From Proteromonas lacertae (Eukaryota; Sar; Bigyra; Opalinata; Proteromonadidae): 64,000 nt of DNA. The stretch is from NCBI GenBank assembly GCA_002245135.1, contig NGBS01000616.1, positions 1-64,000 of the forward strand. The letters are read 5' to 3'. Both the position numbers and the translations under genes were made by a program. Under the pieces are notes generated by a model that saw nothing but the letters and a program-made list of their open reading frames with translations, did not search any database and was not told the origin of the DNA. This document shows positions 1-11,886 of this stretch, in pieces (positions within the stretch are counted from its first letter, which is position 1; each line of letters opens with the position of its first letter).

Positions 1-3000
1 TCTTATGTATTGGTCCATCTCAACTGTTATTATCCTATTTAATATACAAAGATGTAATATCTCATTCAAATCAATTCATTGGGTTAATATTGGATAGTTC
101 TCAACAAGCCAATGATTATTTAGGATATTTGAAGTTATATACGGAGTTAATATCTATTAATGTATTACAATATGAAACAGATGAAACTAAAAGATTAGAT
201 GCTTTTATGGATCGATGTATGGATGATACTCCTTGTATAATAATATTATCATTAAGTGAAAAGATGTCATATCAATTCTATGATTATTGTTATGATAATA
301 ATATTGAGTTTAGTTATCATGGTGATGTTACAGTGTATGATTTAGTAATGACAGAAAATAGTTTCAGTGTTTTAGAACCAATAAAATCAAAGGAGTTATT
401 ACAGTGAGTAGTTATTTCCGTGATTTGTTGAAGTATAAATATTCAGCTAAGAATGAAGAATTTTTGGATTTTGTTTATTCAAATGAGTATATACCATCCA
501 GTTATAATCCAATTTGGTTGACAGAGTCATTATATATTGGATTTCTATTATGGAAAAGTGCTATTATTGATATTGATAAATATGATTGTGTGAATATAAC
601 AAACTATCTATTTAAGAAAGAGTTTAATACACCATCAGGTATATACAGTTCAAGGAGGAACAAATCAGTTAATAAGAAATATTTATCTAGCAGAAGCTGT
701 ATATGAAGAAACAGCAACAACAAAATATTATTTCAAAATTTTAACATCCAATACTAAACAAGTTATCATTACAGTTTTTCCCCTATTTCAATCTAATTAC
801 CTCCTCTTATTGTTCAATAAATAGAGATGGAAGTATTACTACAGAAAGCACAAATAACTTAATTATTGGAGTATTAAGTGATAGAAGTACACAACATTAT
901 AATGATTTGTCAAATCTAATGATTGAATATATAGAAAATATATTTACAGAGATGGTAGAATATGGATTTTCATTTTACTCCATCATTATTTCCAGTGTAT
1001 TTAGTAAATGATGATTCAGATGATAGAGTATTATCATCATTATTTTTGAATCAAAATATAAGTATTGTTATTGGAGCACCATCCTACTATTCATATAATA
1101 AAGTCTTACCTTATATAATAAAATCTGAGAAAATATTTATAACAATTTATCAACCTCACAGACACTATGTGTTGAGAATATATTCTATTTAATACAACCA
1201 GAAGATAATTTAATATATAGTGTATTTGAGTATTATAATAGTTTATATTTAACTACCATATATTATCTATATCATAATGATGATGATTATAATAATATGA
1301 ATGATAATTTGGTCAATTATTATAGAAGTTTAATAAAGAAGGAGTTTAAAGATAATATCATATTTGAACCAATTGTTATAGATGAAACGAATAGTCTAAC
1401 GGATATATTTCAAACATATTTTTCTGTAGAAGATGAAAGATGTGGAATAATAGTGTCATTAAGAGATAGTTATTTAGTAGAATATATCAAACAATTACAA
1501 ATCACTCCATTAAACAGACTGTTTTATGTTCAATATCTTATATATTATGATCCAATATTGTTAGTAGATTATAGAGATAAATTAGATGATATTTTAATAA
1601 CATTACCTTCACTTGATAATACAGCAGTAGAAAAGATAATAGAGAATAAGATAATGTTAATGATCGATTATATAAAATATGGCTTAATAGAAGCAATTAA
1701 GTATATTAAGATGGATACTGGTGAAGATTTTCTGAATGTGTATAGCACTTCAATTAATAAAAATTCGATTAGATTATTCATAATAAGAGCATTTGAAAAT
1801 GTAGTAATTAATAAAGATAATAAAATAATTAAAGGTAGTACAACCCATATAGTTGAAACCAATTATTATATATCTAATATACAAAAAGGATTGTTGATAA
1901 TATATGAAAATCAATTGAATATTCATTCATTAACATATGATTCATGCAAAATATCAAAAAGTGTAGTGAAGTTTACCTATGAAACTGGTTTTATTGTGTT
2001 TTTTGTTGTTGTTCATGTAGTGGTTGTTATATTCTTTGGATCATTTATTTATTTTATTTATTACTTTAGAAGAACAGCAATAATGAGATCTTCAAGTCCT
2101 TTGTTGATGGGATATATTGCATTTGCTCTTTACAATTTCAGTTTAAGTTGTTATGTATTCTGTTTTGTGAGATATAACGATTTATCCTGTTCATTTGCAA
2201 TGACTTATTGGGTTACAAGTTGTCAGAATTTAATATCTGCTTTGGTATTTAAAACTTGGAGAATTGACAAATTATTGAATAATAAAAAGTTGAAGAAGTT
2301 TTCAATATCCAATAGAGTGATTCTAACCAAAATATTCGCTACTTTATTCTTTCATATAGTCATAGATATTGTGTGGTATCCAATACACTCATATTCATCA
2401 TACAAAGAAATAATATTAACTGATAAATCCAATAATCTAGAAACTGTAATATATGGAACATGTGAGAATTTGACAGTCTATATAGTGATTCATTATATTC
2501 CATTAGCTATTACATATATATATGCATGGATTGAATCATGGAAAACAACAGATGTTGAAGAACAATTCAATGAATCAAGAACATTAGCAACTTGTGTATT
2601 ATGTATGTTTTATACAAGTATTTTCTATTTAACATTACAACAGTATGTTAGAAATGATCCAGTAGCATATGCAATCTTATTACCAATTGTTTTATCATTT
2701 GCATGTGTAGTGAATGGAGTGTTATTGTGGTTTCCTAAATTCTTTTATTTATATACAATCAATTGGAGTAGAAACAGTAGTAACAGCAGTAATAATAACT
2801 ATGTAGTGTCATCTCCAAAATCATCCAATGAAAGTTATATGGTTAATATAAAGTCAATGACTAGAAATCAATCAAGAAAATCATCTGTTTGTAGAGTTGT
2901 TCCTGAAGAAGGAATAGTATTTGCAGGTAATAGTCGAAATCTGTCAATTTGTAACAGAAAAATGATTCCTTTGTATATTGATGGTTCCGCTAATAATCAG

Positions 3001-3084
3001 AATAAAAAACCATCGTTTGTAGAGAATTACTCACCTGGATGTGTTATTAATATTGCAAATTCGAAGAATTCAACTGACAAGTGA
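1..3084 (+). CDS. Class C G-protein-coupled receptor with periplasmic-binding-protein-like ectodomain (5' partial)
   Basis: The gene is open at the left edge, so its start is outside the window. The C-terminal 370 residues hold seven hydrophobic helices: about 1990-2065, 2095-2165, 2190-2260, 2325-2390, 2470-2540, 2585-2645 and 2665-2755. The third is followed by FKTWRI, like the KTxRI signature of class C (7tm_3) receptors. Upstream lies soluble sequence like type I periplasmic binding proteins: an 'IIGVLSDRS' domain start near 860 and 'IGAPSYYSYNKVLP' near 1072, with a probable earlier copy in 1-820. The tail is Ser/Asn/Lys-rich and ends in TGA. No intron is seen after 1200. In 1-1250 the coding frame changes about five times (near 400, 640, 815, 990 and 1165) while protein sense continues, so this part carries indels or is decaying. 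Known for the family: surface sensing through G proteins. The ligand is unknown. Confidence 0.75.
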
Positions 3085-3419
3085 ATTATTTATTCATAAA
3101 TAGCTGTATATTAATATGTGTGTATGTTTTTATGCTTTTTAGTGTTTCATTTGAAATAATTCTCATTGTTGTACAATTGCTTTAATTTTAGTCAAATAAG
3201 GTATAATATAGCTTTATATTATTATCTTCGCCATTTATTTCTTTTGATATAAACAAGCCAGAAAATGTCTTGTAAAGAATGTATGAAGTTATTATCAAAA
3301 TATTGTTATTTATCATTTATTTGAGTTATTATAAATGTAATATATTTTCAGTAGTAATAAAATTACAACATTTTAATAAAATAGTTCAATTGTAAATTAA
3401 TAAAAATGAAATAATAGTT
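3085..3419. other. Convergent intergenic spacer
   Basis: This 335-bp gap separates the 3' ends of the receptor gene (plus) and the NTPase-USP gene (minus). It is very AT-rich, with T-runs and no open coding stretch. It presumably holds both 3' UTRs and polyadenylation sites; no specific signal can be asserted. Confidence 0.5.
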
Positions 3420-6400
3420 TTATAATTCTTCCATATACTTACAACCGTCTTTATATCCTTTGTCAAATTCTTTTTTATCATCTTCAGTAGTACATTCTTT
3501 GATATTATCATCATAATTCAAATTGTTATATCCACAACTAAATCCAAAATCATAGTATTTCTTAACATCTACTTCTTCTTCTTCTTCTATATCACTACTA
3601 TTATTAACAAATACATTTGAATCATTTTCTTTCATATTTTCTTCTCCTTCCATTAGCTGATAAAACATTACATACCTACTGAATTTGATATAATATTCAT
3701 TATTTTTCTTTTCCTGAATATCATCTTCATTCAATACTTTTTCATCATCATATATATACCATTTACTGTCATTATAAGATTTGCATTTAGCAATATAATG
3801 CCTTGTTATTCGGTTATATTTTGTCATTCCTATTAAAGCATATATTTTCTTTTCTCCATCTATATAAAATGTAATAAATATAAATATGTACTGTCATTTT
3901 TAAAATAAAATTTATTGCATTCTTTCACAGTTTTTGCATTATCATGAGATAATAAATGTATAATTAATATATTTGGGAATTCACTAATTATTCTTTTTTC
4001 AAAAATCATTTTCCCACATTTTTCACATGTTTTGCCAAGACTGACATTTTTAAATCCTTTCCAACATTGTTGTAATTCAACACTTTCATTTTTCGTTTCG
4101 TTAATGCTTTTCCTTTCCACTTCAAATGATAAACTATAACACATATCACTGACATTATCCCTCTCATTATTACATTCACAATTTTTCTTTTTCACAATTG
4201 TCATTTTAAATGGATACTTTAAACTATCATCTAGATATTTTAATAGATCTGTAAGAAATTGATATGCATCTTCTTCATTACTACCTTTATAAATACTTCT
4301 CAATGATGATAAACTCTTTTTTACTTTTACCATATTACTTAACGCTGCATTACAGTCTTTAATCCATAAACTATTTAATAAATTAATGAAATAATTATTA
4401 ACATCCTTACTTTCATGATTATTTGCTATTCTATAATTGTTTTTTGGTATGGTATGAGCTAAACATTGTAATATCGATATAATATAACAATTATTATTTT
4501 CATTCTTAATACCACAAGTATAAGCTCCACTATTAGGAATATAAATACTGTTATTAGAATGAGGAGGTGGTGGTGGCTGTTCTATCTTAATATTATTATT
4601 CTGAGGTGGTGGAAGGTATTGTTGTTGTTGCTGGACATTATTATTTCTTTCTACTACACATTGTATCGAATAATCTTTCCTATTTTTTATAACAAAGTCT
4701 TTTTCATAAACATATTGATTGAATTGGCATTCACAAGAATGAATATTAATATTACCAGATAATGGTATTTTTTTCTCTTTTACAGAAACTTTTGTTATTA
4801 TATTATTTGTTACATCCATTCTCATTTTTTCTATTCCAATTAAGTGAGATGATATATGATGCTTTGTTGATTTTACATTTGATTGTTCTGCAGTTTTTCT
4901 ATCTGATGAAACAAAAATATAATAGAAATTTGACCACTTCATTATATATTTTAAATATATCATACATTTTTTAATAAAGTCATTATTACATTTTTTTACA
5001 CCTTCATTTTCATTCATAATATGTATGAAACAGTTATTTAATAAGTAAATCATATCTCTATTCTCAAGAGTTGCTAAATGAAGTAAATATATTTCACAAT
5101 CATCTTCTTTCTTGGCAGTAGAATATATATCATTATCGAATAATTCTTTAAAAATGACAAATTCACCTTCTTTTATTCTTTCTAATTTAACACCTAAATT
5201 ATTTTCTAAGTTATCATAATGAAATAAACATTTGTACCAAACTAATTCTTCAAATAACAATTTAAACAATAGAATATTATTTCCTTCTTTATAAACATTT
5301 TTAAAAATGTCTTTAATTTCATTAATATCTTCTTCTGTAGCTTTGTGCTTTACACAATCATATATATAATCAAATACATCATCAGAGATAAACTCCATTT
5401 CATATTCATTGATTCTGTCATAACATTTGGCAGATGTATTGTCAGCTTTATAAGGAATAGAATACTTCACTATATAATGACAGAGTGTACTATCAAATGA
5501 TGTTTTTAAATCATGGGAAATACTATTCTTTTCATCATTTGATCTACGTGGATATAAATATGTTAATAAAAATTCCATATAACCTAGATCACCAACTATT
5601 CTCTTTATACCTTTTGTATATAATTCCTTCCAATAGTCTTTATGATAATATACATCATATATTGCTGCGTAATAGATATGTCTTGGAACATTTCCATATT
5701 TTTTATTGAAATGATTTTTTTTCTTGTTAATTGACTTTTGCAAAGATTTTGGTAAGCATTTTTTTCCCCATTGTTTAATTTCATTATCATCAAATACATC
5801 CATATAATAATAAAACATTATACGAGTTGTAGTAATGAATTTATCATAATTGTTATGATCTGGTGAAGCAATATATAATACTATAGGAGAATCACTATGT
5901 TTACTATCAAGATTAAAAGAATCAGATATTTCTATTTCATGATTAATTGTTTTTCCACTACCTTCATCTTCATTAATTTCAATTACTTTTGATTCTTTTA
6001 ACAGATATTTATTCTTATCTTCTTTATTAATCCCACTTTTATATATATTCGTAGGAATTGGATCATCAATAACAACTCCTAAATCAATTATTTTTTTCAA
6101 TAAAAATATTATGAAGGAGGTTTTACCACATCCTGGATTTCCTCTTAATAAAAAGTTGAAACAACTATCAATATCAACTTCTTCATTTGTTTCTTTCTTT
6201 TCTGCTAATTCATTTAATACATTCTCTACTATTTCGATATTTTCATTTAAATCATTATCATCACTTACTTCTTTCAATTTATTATTTATATGATTACTAT
6301 CATTTAATTCTTTTATTATTTTGTTAATTTTTACTATGTTTTCACTTGCATTGCCTTTATATTTTCTCAATTTAACAAATAAAATAAATAACATTAATTC

Positions 6401-9400
6401 ATTCCATATTTCTTCATAAACATCTCTGATATATACTTTCTTTCTAGGATATTGATATATTTTACATCCAATTGTTATAGTTTTATCTTTCTCATCGTAT
6501 ACTGGAAGTGAATCTCCAAATACTTTACATAAAGCATTAGTACCTATAATGATATAATAATATAAACATATACTTGAACGATTTACACAATATTTTGGTA
6601 ATTCTTCACACATTGATTTTAGTGTTTCAATATACTTTTCTCTATTTTTATTAATATCAGCATCATTATCATCTTTCCTTATTAATTTTTTCATTTGCTT
6701 AACTTCATTATTTTTCATGTCTAATATTACTGTTTTCTCAATTCTTTCATATTCGTTCTTAAGAAGTTGCTTTATTTCTCTTGTATCTTTTTCATCTAAA
6801 TTAATCTTTGTTCTATCAATTCTATTTTGATAATCAACTATTCTATCAAATGTTTCATAATCACGCTTTATATCATCATTCTTGAAATGGTTTCTATATA
6901 TTTCTATTGATAGATCTGAATATGCTTTTGGATGATATACCACTCTAGATCTTTCTGAATAATATGATTTTAATTCATCATTTTTCACTGCAGTTTCTAA
7001 ATATTTATGTAAATCACCTAATCCAATATTATAATTACAATATCTGAGTCTTTTAGATTTAATCGATATAATAAACTTCTTTGGATCATCATCATTATCA
7101 TCATCATTTTCTGATACATTTTCTTCATCTCCCCTTTTCCTCTTTTTCAATTTGTCAGACTTATCAGTTTCATTCCATAGATAATGTTTTATCATCTCTT
7201 CTATCATTTCAATTTTTAACTTTCCATAGTGATTAAAATGTAATTCACCAATATTTGGTTTATTTTCACATTGTTGTTGATCATATAAAATAAAAACTAT
7301 ATTAAATATTGGGTTAGATTTGTATAATTCATTGATAATATCATCATTAATAATATCTGTTGAATTAACTTCTTGTGTAATTTTCTATAACAAATATTAA
7401 TAAAATAATATACAGTAATAATTTCCCTTTTCATTACTTCTTTCTTTTCATCACTCAAGTCATTGTAAATTACATCTATCAAATAATCATCTAAATCATT
7501 CAGTATTTCAGAATTTAATCTAACTTTTACTATTTCATTTGCTTGTTCAAGATCAGATAAATTCATTATTTGCAGTTGATATTGAAATAAATACAATTGG
7601 TAAATAAATAAGTATAATATTGACACAACATTATTTGATTTTGAAAAACTTTGAATATGCAATTTCAATAATTCTTTCTTCTCCTCACTTAACGATGGTA
7701 TTATTATTTTATTTAGTAATGAAGTTAATTGATCTGGATTAATTTCTAATGTCTGGATTATATAATGCATTGTTGTCACTTGTTGTGGGTAGGTCTTTGA
7801 AGTCAGCATTAGATTTTCTAATATTGTCAATTGTTTTGGTTGGCTTTGTAATGTTAATATCAGATTTTTTACTGTTGCTAATTGATTTTGTGGAATATTT
7901 TGTAATGCTTGTATTACATTTTGTATTGCTGTAAACTGTTGCAATGTTTTTATTAGGTTATGCAATTCTATAAATTGAGTTTTTTCTGTTTGAAATAATT
8001 TTATTAAATATAGTAAAAATTGTGGTGGTGGTTGGGTTAACAATGCTTCTATTAACAATTGCAGTTGATTATTTTGTAGTAATTTCATTAGTCTCAATAA
8101 TGCTGTTAACTGATGTGGTTGGAATTGTAATGCTTGAATTAAATTCTTTAATACTTGCAATTCTGATAATGATTTTAGAAAATCAGCTAATTGTTGTGAT
8201 GTACCTTCTAAAATCGTTGTTAGGTTTGTATATTGTTCATTGTCTTGTATCGTTTCTATTAAATTCTGCAGTAAATGTAGGTGTGGTTGGTTTTGTAATA
8301 ATGATACTAATAAAGGCAACAGTTGATTATTCTTTAATGACATTATCTTATTCTTTAATGCAGCTAATTGTACAATTTGTTGATTATTCTTTAATGACAT
8401 TATCTCATTCTTTAATGCAGCTAATTGTAGCTTCAATTGATGATTTTTTGATGCCTTTATCAGATCATCTAATGAAGTTAATTGATCTGGTTGGTTTTTT
8501 ATTGTCTTTATCAGATCATCTAATGAAGTTAATTGATCTGATTGGTTTTGTAATGTTTGCATTAGGTTTTGTAATGGAGTAAGTAGATCTGGTTGGCTTT
8601 TTAATATCTGGATCAGATCATCTAATGAAGTTAATTGATCTGGATTAATTTCTAATGTCTGGATTATATAATGCATTGTTGTCACTTGTTGTGGGTAGGT
8701 CTTTGAAGTCAGCATTAGATTTTCTAATATTGTCAATTGTTTTGGTTGGCTTTGTAATGTTAATATCAGATTTTTTACTGTTGCTAATTGATTTTGTGGA
8801 ATATTTTGTAATGCTTGTATTACATTTTGTATTGCTGTAAACTGTTGCAATGTTTTTATTAGGTTATGCAATTCTATAAATTGAGTTTTTTCTGTTTGAA
8901 ATAATTTTATTAAATATAGTAAAAATTGTGGTGGTGGTTGGGTTAACAATGCTTCTATTAACAATTGCAGTTGATTATTTTGTAGTAATTTCATTAGTCT
9001 CAATAATGCTGTTAACTGATGTGGTTGGAATTGTAATGCTTGAATTAAATTCTTTAATACTTGCAATTCTGATAATGATTTTAGAAAATCAGCTAATTGT
9101 TGTGATGTACCTTCTAAAATCGTTGTTAGGTTTGTATATTGTTCATTGTCTTGTATCGTTTCTATTAAATTCTGCAGTAAATGTAGGTGTGGTTGGTTTT
9201 GTAATAATGATACTAATAAAGGCAACAGTTGATTATTCTTTAATGACATTATCTTATTCTTTAATGCAGCTAATTGTACAATTTGTTGATTATTCTTTAA
9301 TGACATTATCTCATTCTTTAATGCAGCTAATTGTAGCTTCAATTGATGATTTTTTGATGCCTTTATCAGATCATCTAATGAAGTTAATTGATCTGGTTGG

Positions 9401-9897
9401 TTTTGTAATGTTTGCATTAGGTTTTGTAATGAAGTAAATAGAAGTTGCACGTTTGTATTTTCTAATGTCTTTATCAGATCATCTAATGAAGTTAATTGAT
9501 CTGATTGGTTTTCTAATGTTTGCATTAGGTTTTGTAAATTCTGTATTAGATTTTGTAATGGATTTAATTCATCTGATTGTAATTGTTGTAAGAAAAATTC
9601 CTTCAATTTCTTTAAAGTATATTCAATTTCATTAATTTCATTTATTATTCCATTATAAGTAAATCCTAATGTAGTTGATAAAGTCATTTTTACTACATCA
9701 TCTAATAGAATTTTTTGTTTTGTAATTTCATCTTCTATATTATGCAATACAAGAATGTGAAATAATATCCTATAATCTTCATTTTGTAATGTAAGGTTTG
9801 GTAAAATTTGATTTAATCTCCTTTTTATTCTATTCACCTGATCTAATACGCAGTTTAATAGTATAGTTACATCTATTGTCTCTTTATCTTCAAACAC
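3420..9897 (-). CDS. Repeat-rich P-loop NTPase with C-terminal ubiquitin-specific protease (USP) domain
   Basis: Reading leftward there are three parts. First, about 9600-7700, an array of roughly 17-residue Leu/Gln-rich helical repeats (pattern L-T-x-L-x-x-L-I-x-x-L-x-x-x-P-x-Q). Second, an NTPase with Walker A GNPGCGKTS near 6130 and a later 'SPIVLYIASP' strand followed by 'FYYYMDVFDDNEIKQW', resembling the NTPase module of Crinkler/RHS-type effectors. Third, a USP domain: Cys box CGIKNENNNCYIISILQCL near 4480, 'NEEDAYQFL' near 4270, two CxxC pairs near 4020-4180, and the His/Asp box 'RHYIAKCK...WYIYDDEKV' near 3730-3810. Splicing GT..AG introns near 7385-7413 (29 nt) and 3861-3892 (32 nt) keeps frame and completes the USP core, so the Cys-His-Asp triad looks intact. 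Low-complexity Q/P sequence near 4560-4640 links NTPase and USP. The N-terminus is uncertain; the first internal ATG is near 9690. Deubiquitinase activity is inferred. Confidence 0.7.
7717..9404. repeat. 906-bp in-frame tandem duplication (two 782-bp identical blocks)
   Basis: Blocks 7717-8498 and 8623-9404 read the same throughout at an offset of exactly 906 bp. That offset is 302 codons, so frame is kept. Between and beside them are shorter 51-bp-scale repeats encoding the 17-residue unit. I saw no mismatch between the blocks, which means a very recent duplication or ongoing homogenisation by unequal exchange. Confidence 0.9.
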
Positions 9898-11708
9898 TTT
9901 AAATCATCATCTAATCTTTTATATTCATACAAATCACAATCTAAATATTTTTTAAACAGGTCAATTTTCTCTTTCCCATAAATATTAATCAAATCCTTCC
10001 TAATAATTTCATCAACATCATTTCTATTCTCAATTATATTAATTAAAAACTATATTAATAAACAATAATATGAATCTATACATATGTTTCACATAATATT
10101 TTCTTCCTTTCATCCATTTTCATTATATAATCTCTTTTTAATTCATTTGGTATATAACCATTTTGGTAAAGTGATGAGATTAAGATATCTTTATCTTTTT
10201 TACTGTCTGTTTTAAGATCTTTCAAATATTTAATTATGTCTTCTTTATGACAATTATAAAACATCTAGTTTAATGTAATAATAATAAATAATATATACGT
10301 TTAATAGAGCAATTACATTTAGTTTAACTTCATGTTTTTTCAGTTTTGTCATTTGAACAGCAGTTATATTATACTTATTAATTACGCATCCATCTATGCA
10401 TGGGAAATTGGATACCTCACTAAAATCTAAATATAATCCTTCGACGCTTTCTTTCTTTTCTGTTTCATATTTTGTTTCTTTATTGAGATAATCTTTTATA
10501 TCTTTCATTCTTTGTAAATAACACTTATTCTCTGGAAGATAGAGTTCATCATAATTATTGAAATCTAAATCCTTATAGTAATAACTACTATTGGATAAAA
10601 TTATGTGACATAATCTCTCATACAACCTTCCATCTTTATCTTTCAAAAATGATTTATATATGTTGCTAAAATCCTTTAGATCTATAAAGAAATGACCTAT
10701 TATATAATCTCTGATTGCATCAGATCTAAATATTAATCCATCTGGTATATCATTTATTCTTTTTGCATCGTAAATATAACATCTTTCATTATATTCTGGT
10801 GGTATATATGAAGGTAATTTATCCTTTTTATCACTAAAGTCTAAATAAGTACCTAAAAGTTCTGGAGTTGATGCACCTTGTAATATATATCCATATTGTT
10901 TACATCGGCCTAATAAAATATCTAATTTATCTTCAGTTTTTTCTCCTTCTACTTTATGAATAATCTCTTTTAACTCTTCTTCGCTAAAACCGGGTAGGTA
11001 AAACTGTACTGGAGCTCTTTTATTGCTCATTACTTTGTATTTCTTTGCATTTGGTGAACTAATCATTATTACTACATCATCATCACTGTAATCATCTTCT
11101 TTTATTACACAGTTATCACTAATAATAATACTCTTTCCTGTCGTTTCAGGTAATTTGTAATTACTTTTATATGTATCACCATAAGGTTCTCTAAAATAAT
11201 ACTTTACTCTTCCATCTACTTCACCAAAAAATATTATGTTATAGTCTTTAAAATCTTCATCGTGGTTAAAACAAAATGCAAGAAAAATACATAAACAAGT
11301 CTTACCTGTTCCTTCATTCCCATACACCAAAAAACACTTCTGAGGTTGAAATCCATCATTTTCTTCTTCTTCTTCTATTCTATTACCAATGACACTTTCA
11401 TTTTCTTTGGGAGAATGACTAGTTTGGGAGGATAAGGAGGGGTTTGTTAATGGGTCTATTACATCTAGGGATTCAGAATCTTCTGAAGAATCTAGGGATT
11501 CAGAATCTTCTGAAGAATCTAGGGATTCAGAATCTTCTGAAGAATCTTGGAGACTTGGAATGATTCTTTTCATTTCACTATAAATACCAACATAACTATC
11601 TCTCACAAGAAAGTAAGGTTCTTCCATATAAATTGCATCATTTGATTGTTTTACCATCCTCATTTCATTGACAAATCCATATTTCACTAATCTAGAAGTG
11701 ATTTTCAT
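9873..11708 (-). CDS. Crinkler/RHS-like P-loop NTPase
   Basis: The start is taken at the ATG at 11708 (MKITSRLVKYGFVNEMR). The protein has a Ser/Asp/Glu-rich linker (a 9-residue unit three times, near 11464-11544). Then come Walker A GNEGTGKTC near 11305, 'DVVIMISSPN' near 11060 and 'VQFYLPGFSEEELKE' near 10985. This series is typical of the NTPase in Crinkler (CRN) and trypanosome RHS proteins. 'GASTPELLGTY' and 'IPDGLIFRSDAIRDYIIGHF' also recall that family. Short introns of 34 nt (near 10265-10298) and 32 nt (near 10044-10075) carry the frame leftward. The left boundary against the repeat/USP gene is unclear: they may be two neighbours or one interrupted gene. Known family: predicted NTPases linked to effector or selfish-element biology. 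The role here is inference. Confidence 0.6.
11464..11544. repeat. 27-bp minisatellite, three copies
   Basis: Three back-to-back identical 27-bp units encode, on the minus strand, a 9-residue Ser/Asp/Glu/Leu repeat inside the acidic linker of the NTPase protein. Confidence 0.9.
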
Positions 11709-11886
11709 TTTTGAATTACTAAAAATGAATTTTTTGATAATCAAACAAAAGAAATGTTAAGTTCATTTTGAGGCTAATAAACACAAACCATGTCAAGCCA
11801 AATATTTTAAACGAAAAATGAATTGACATTTACACTGTCAAGTAACTGTCAAATATAATCGTTTTTTTTTTTTTTTTTTTAAGAAA

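Noticed and set aside
7717-9404. CRISPR-like or satellite array
   Set aside because: The repeats are coding, of 17-residue period, without uniform spacers; the organism is eukaryotic.
7749-9635. Several open plus-strand frames opposite the Leu/Gln repeat array
   Set aside because: They mirror the repetitive minus-strand coding sequence, repeat with the same 906-bp period, and give only hydrophobic Val/Leu/Met strings without domain features.
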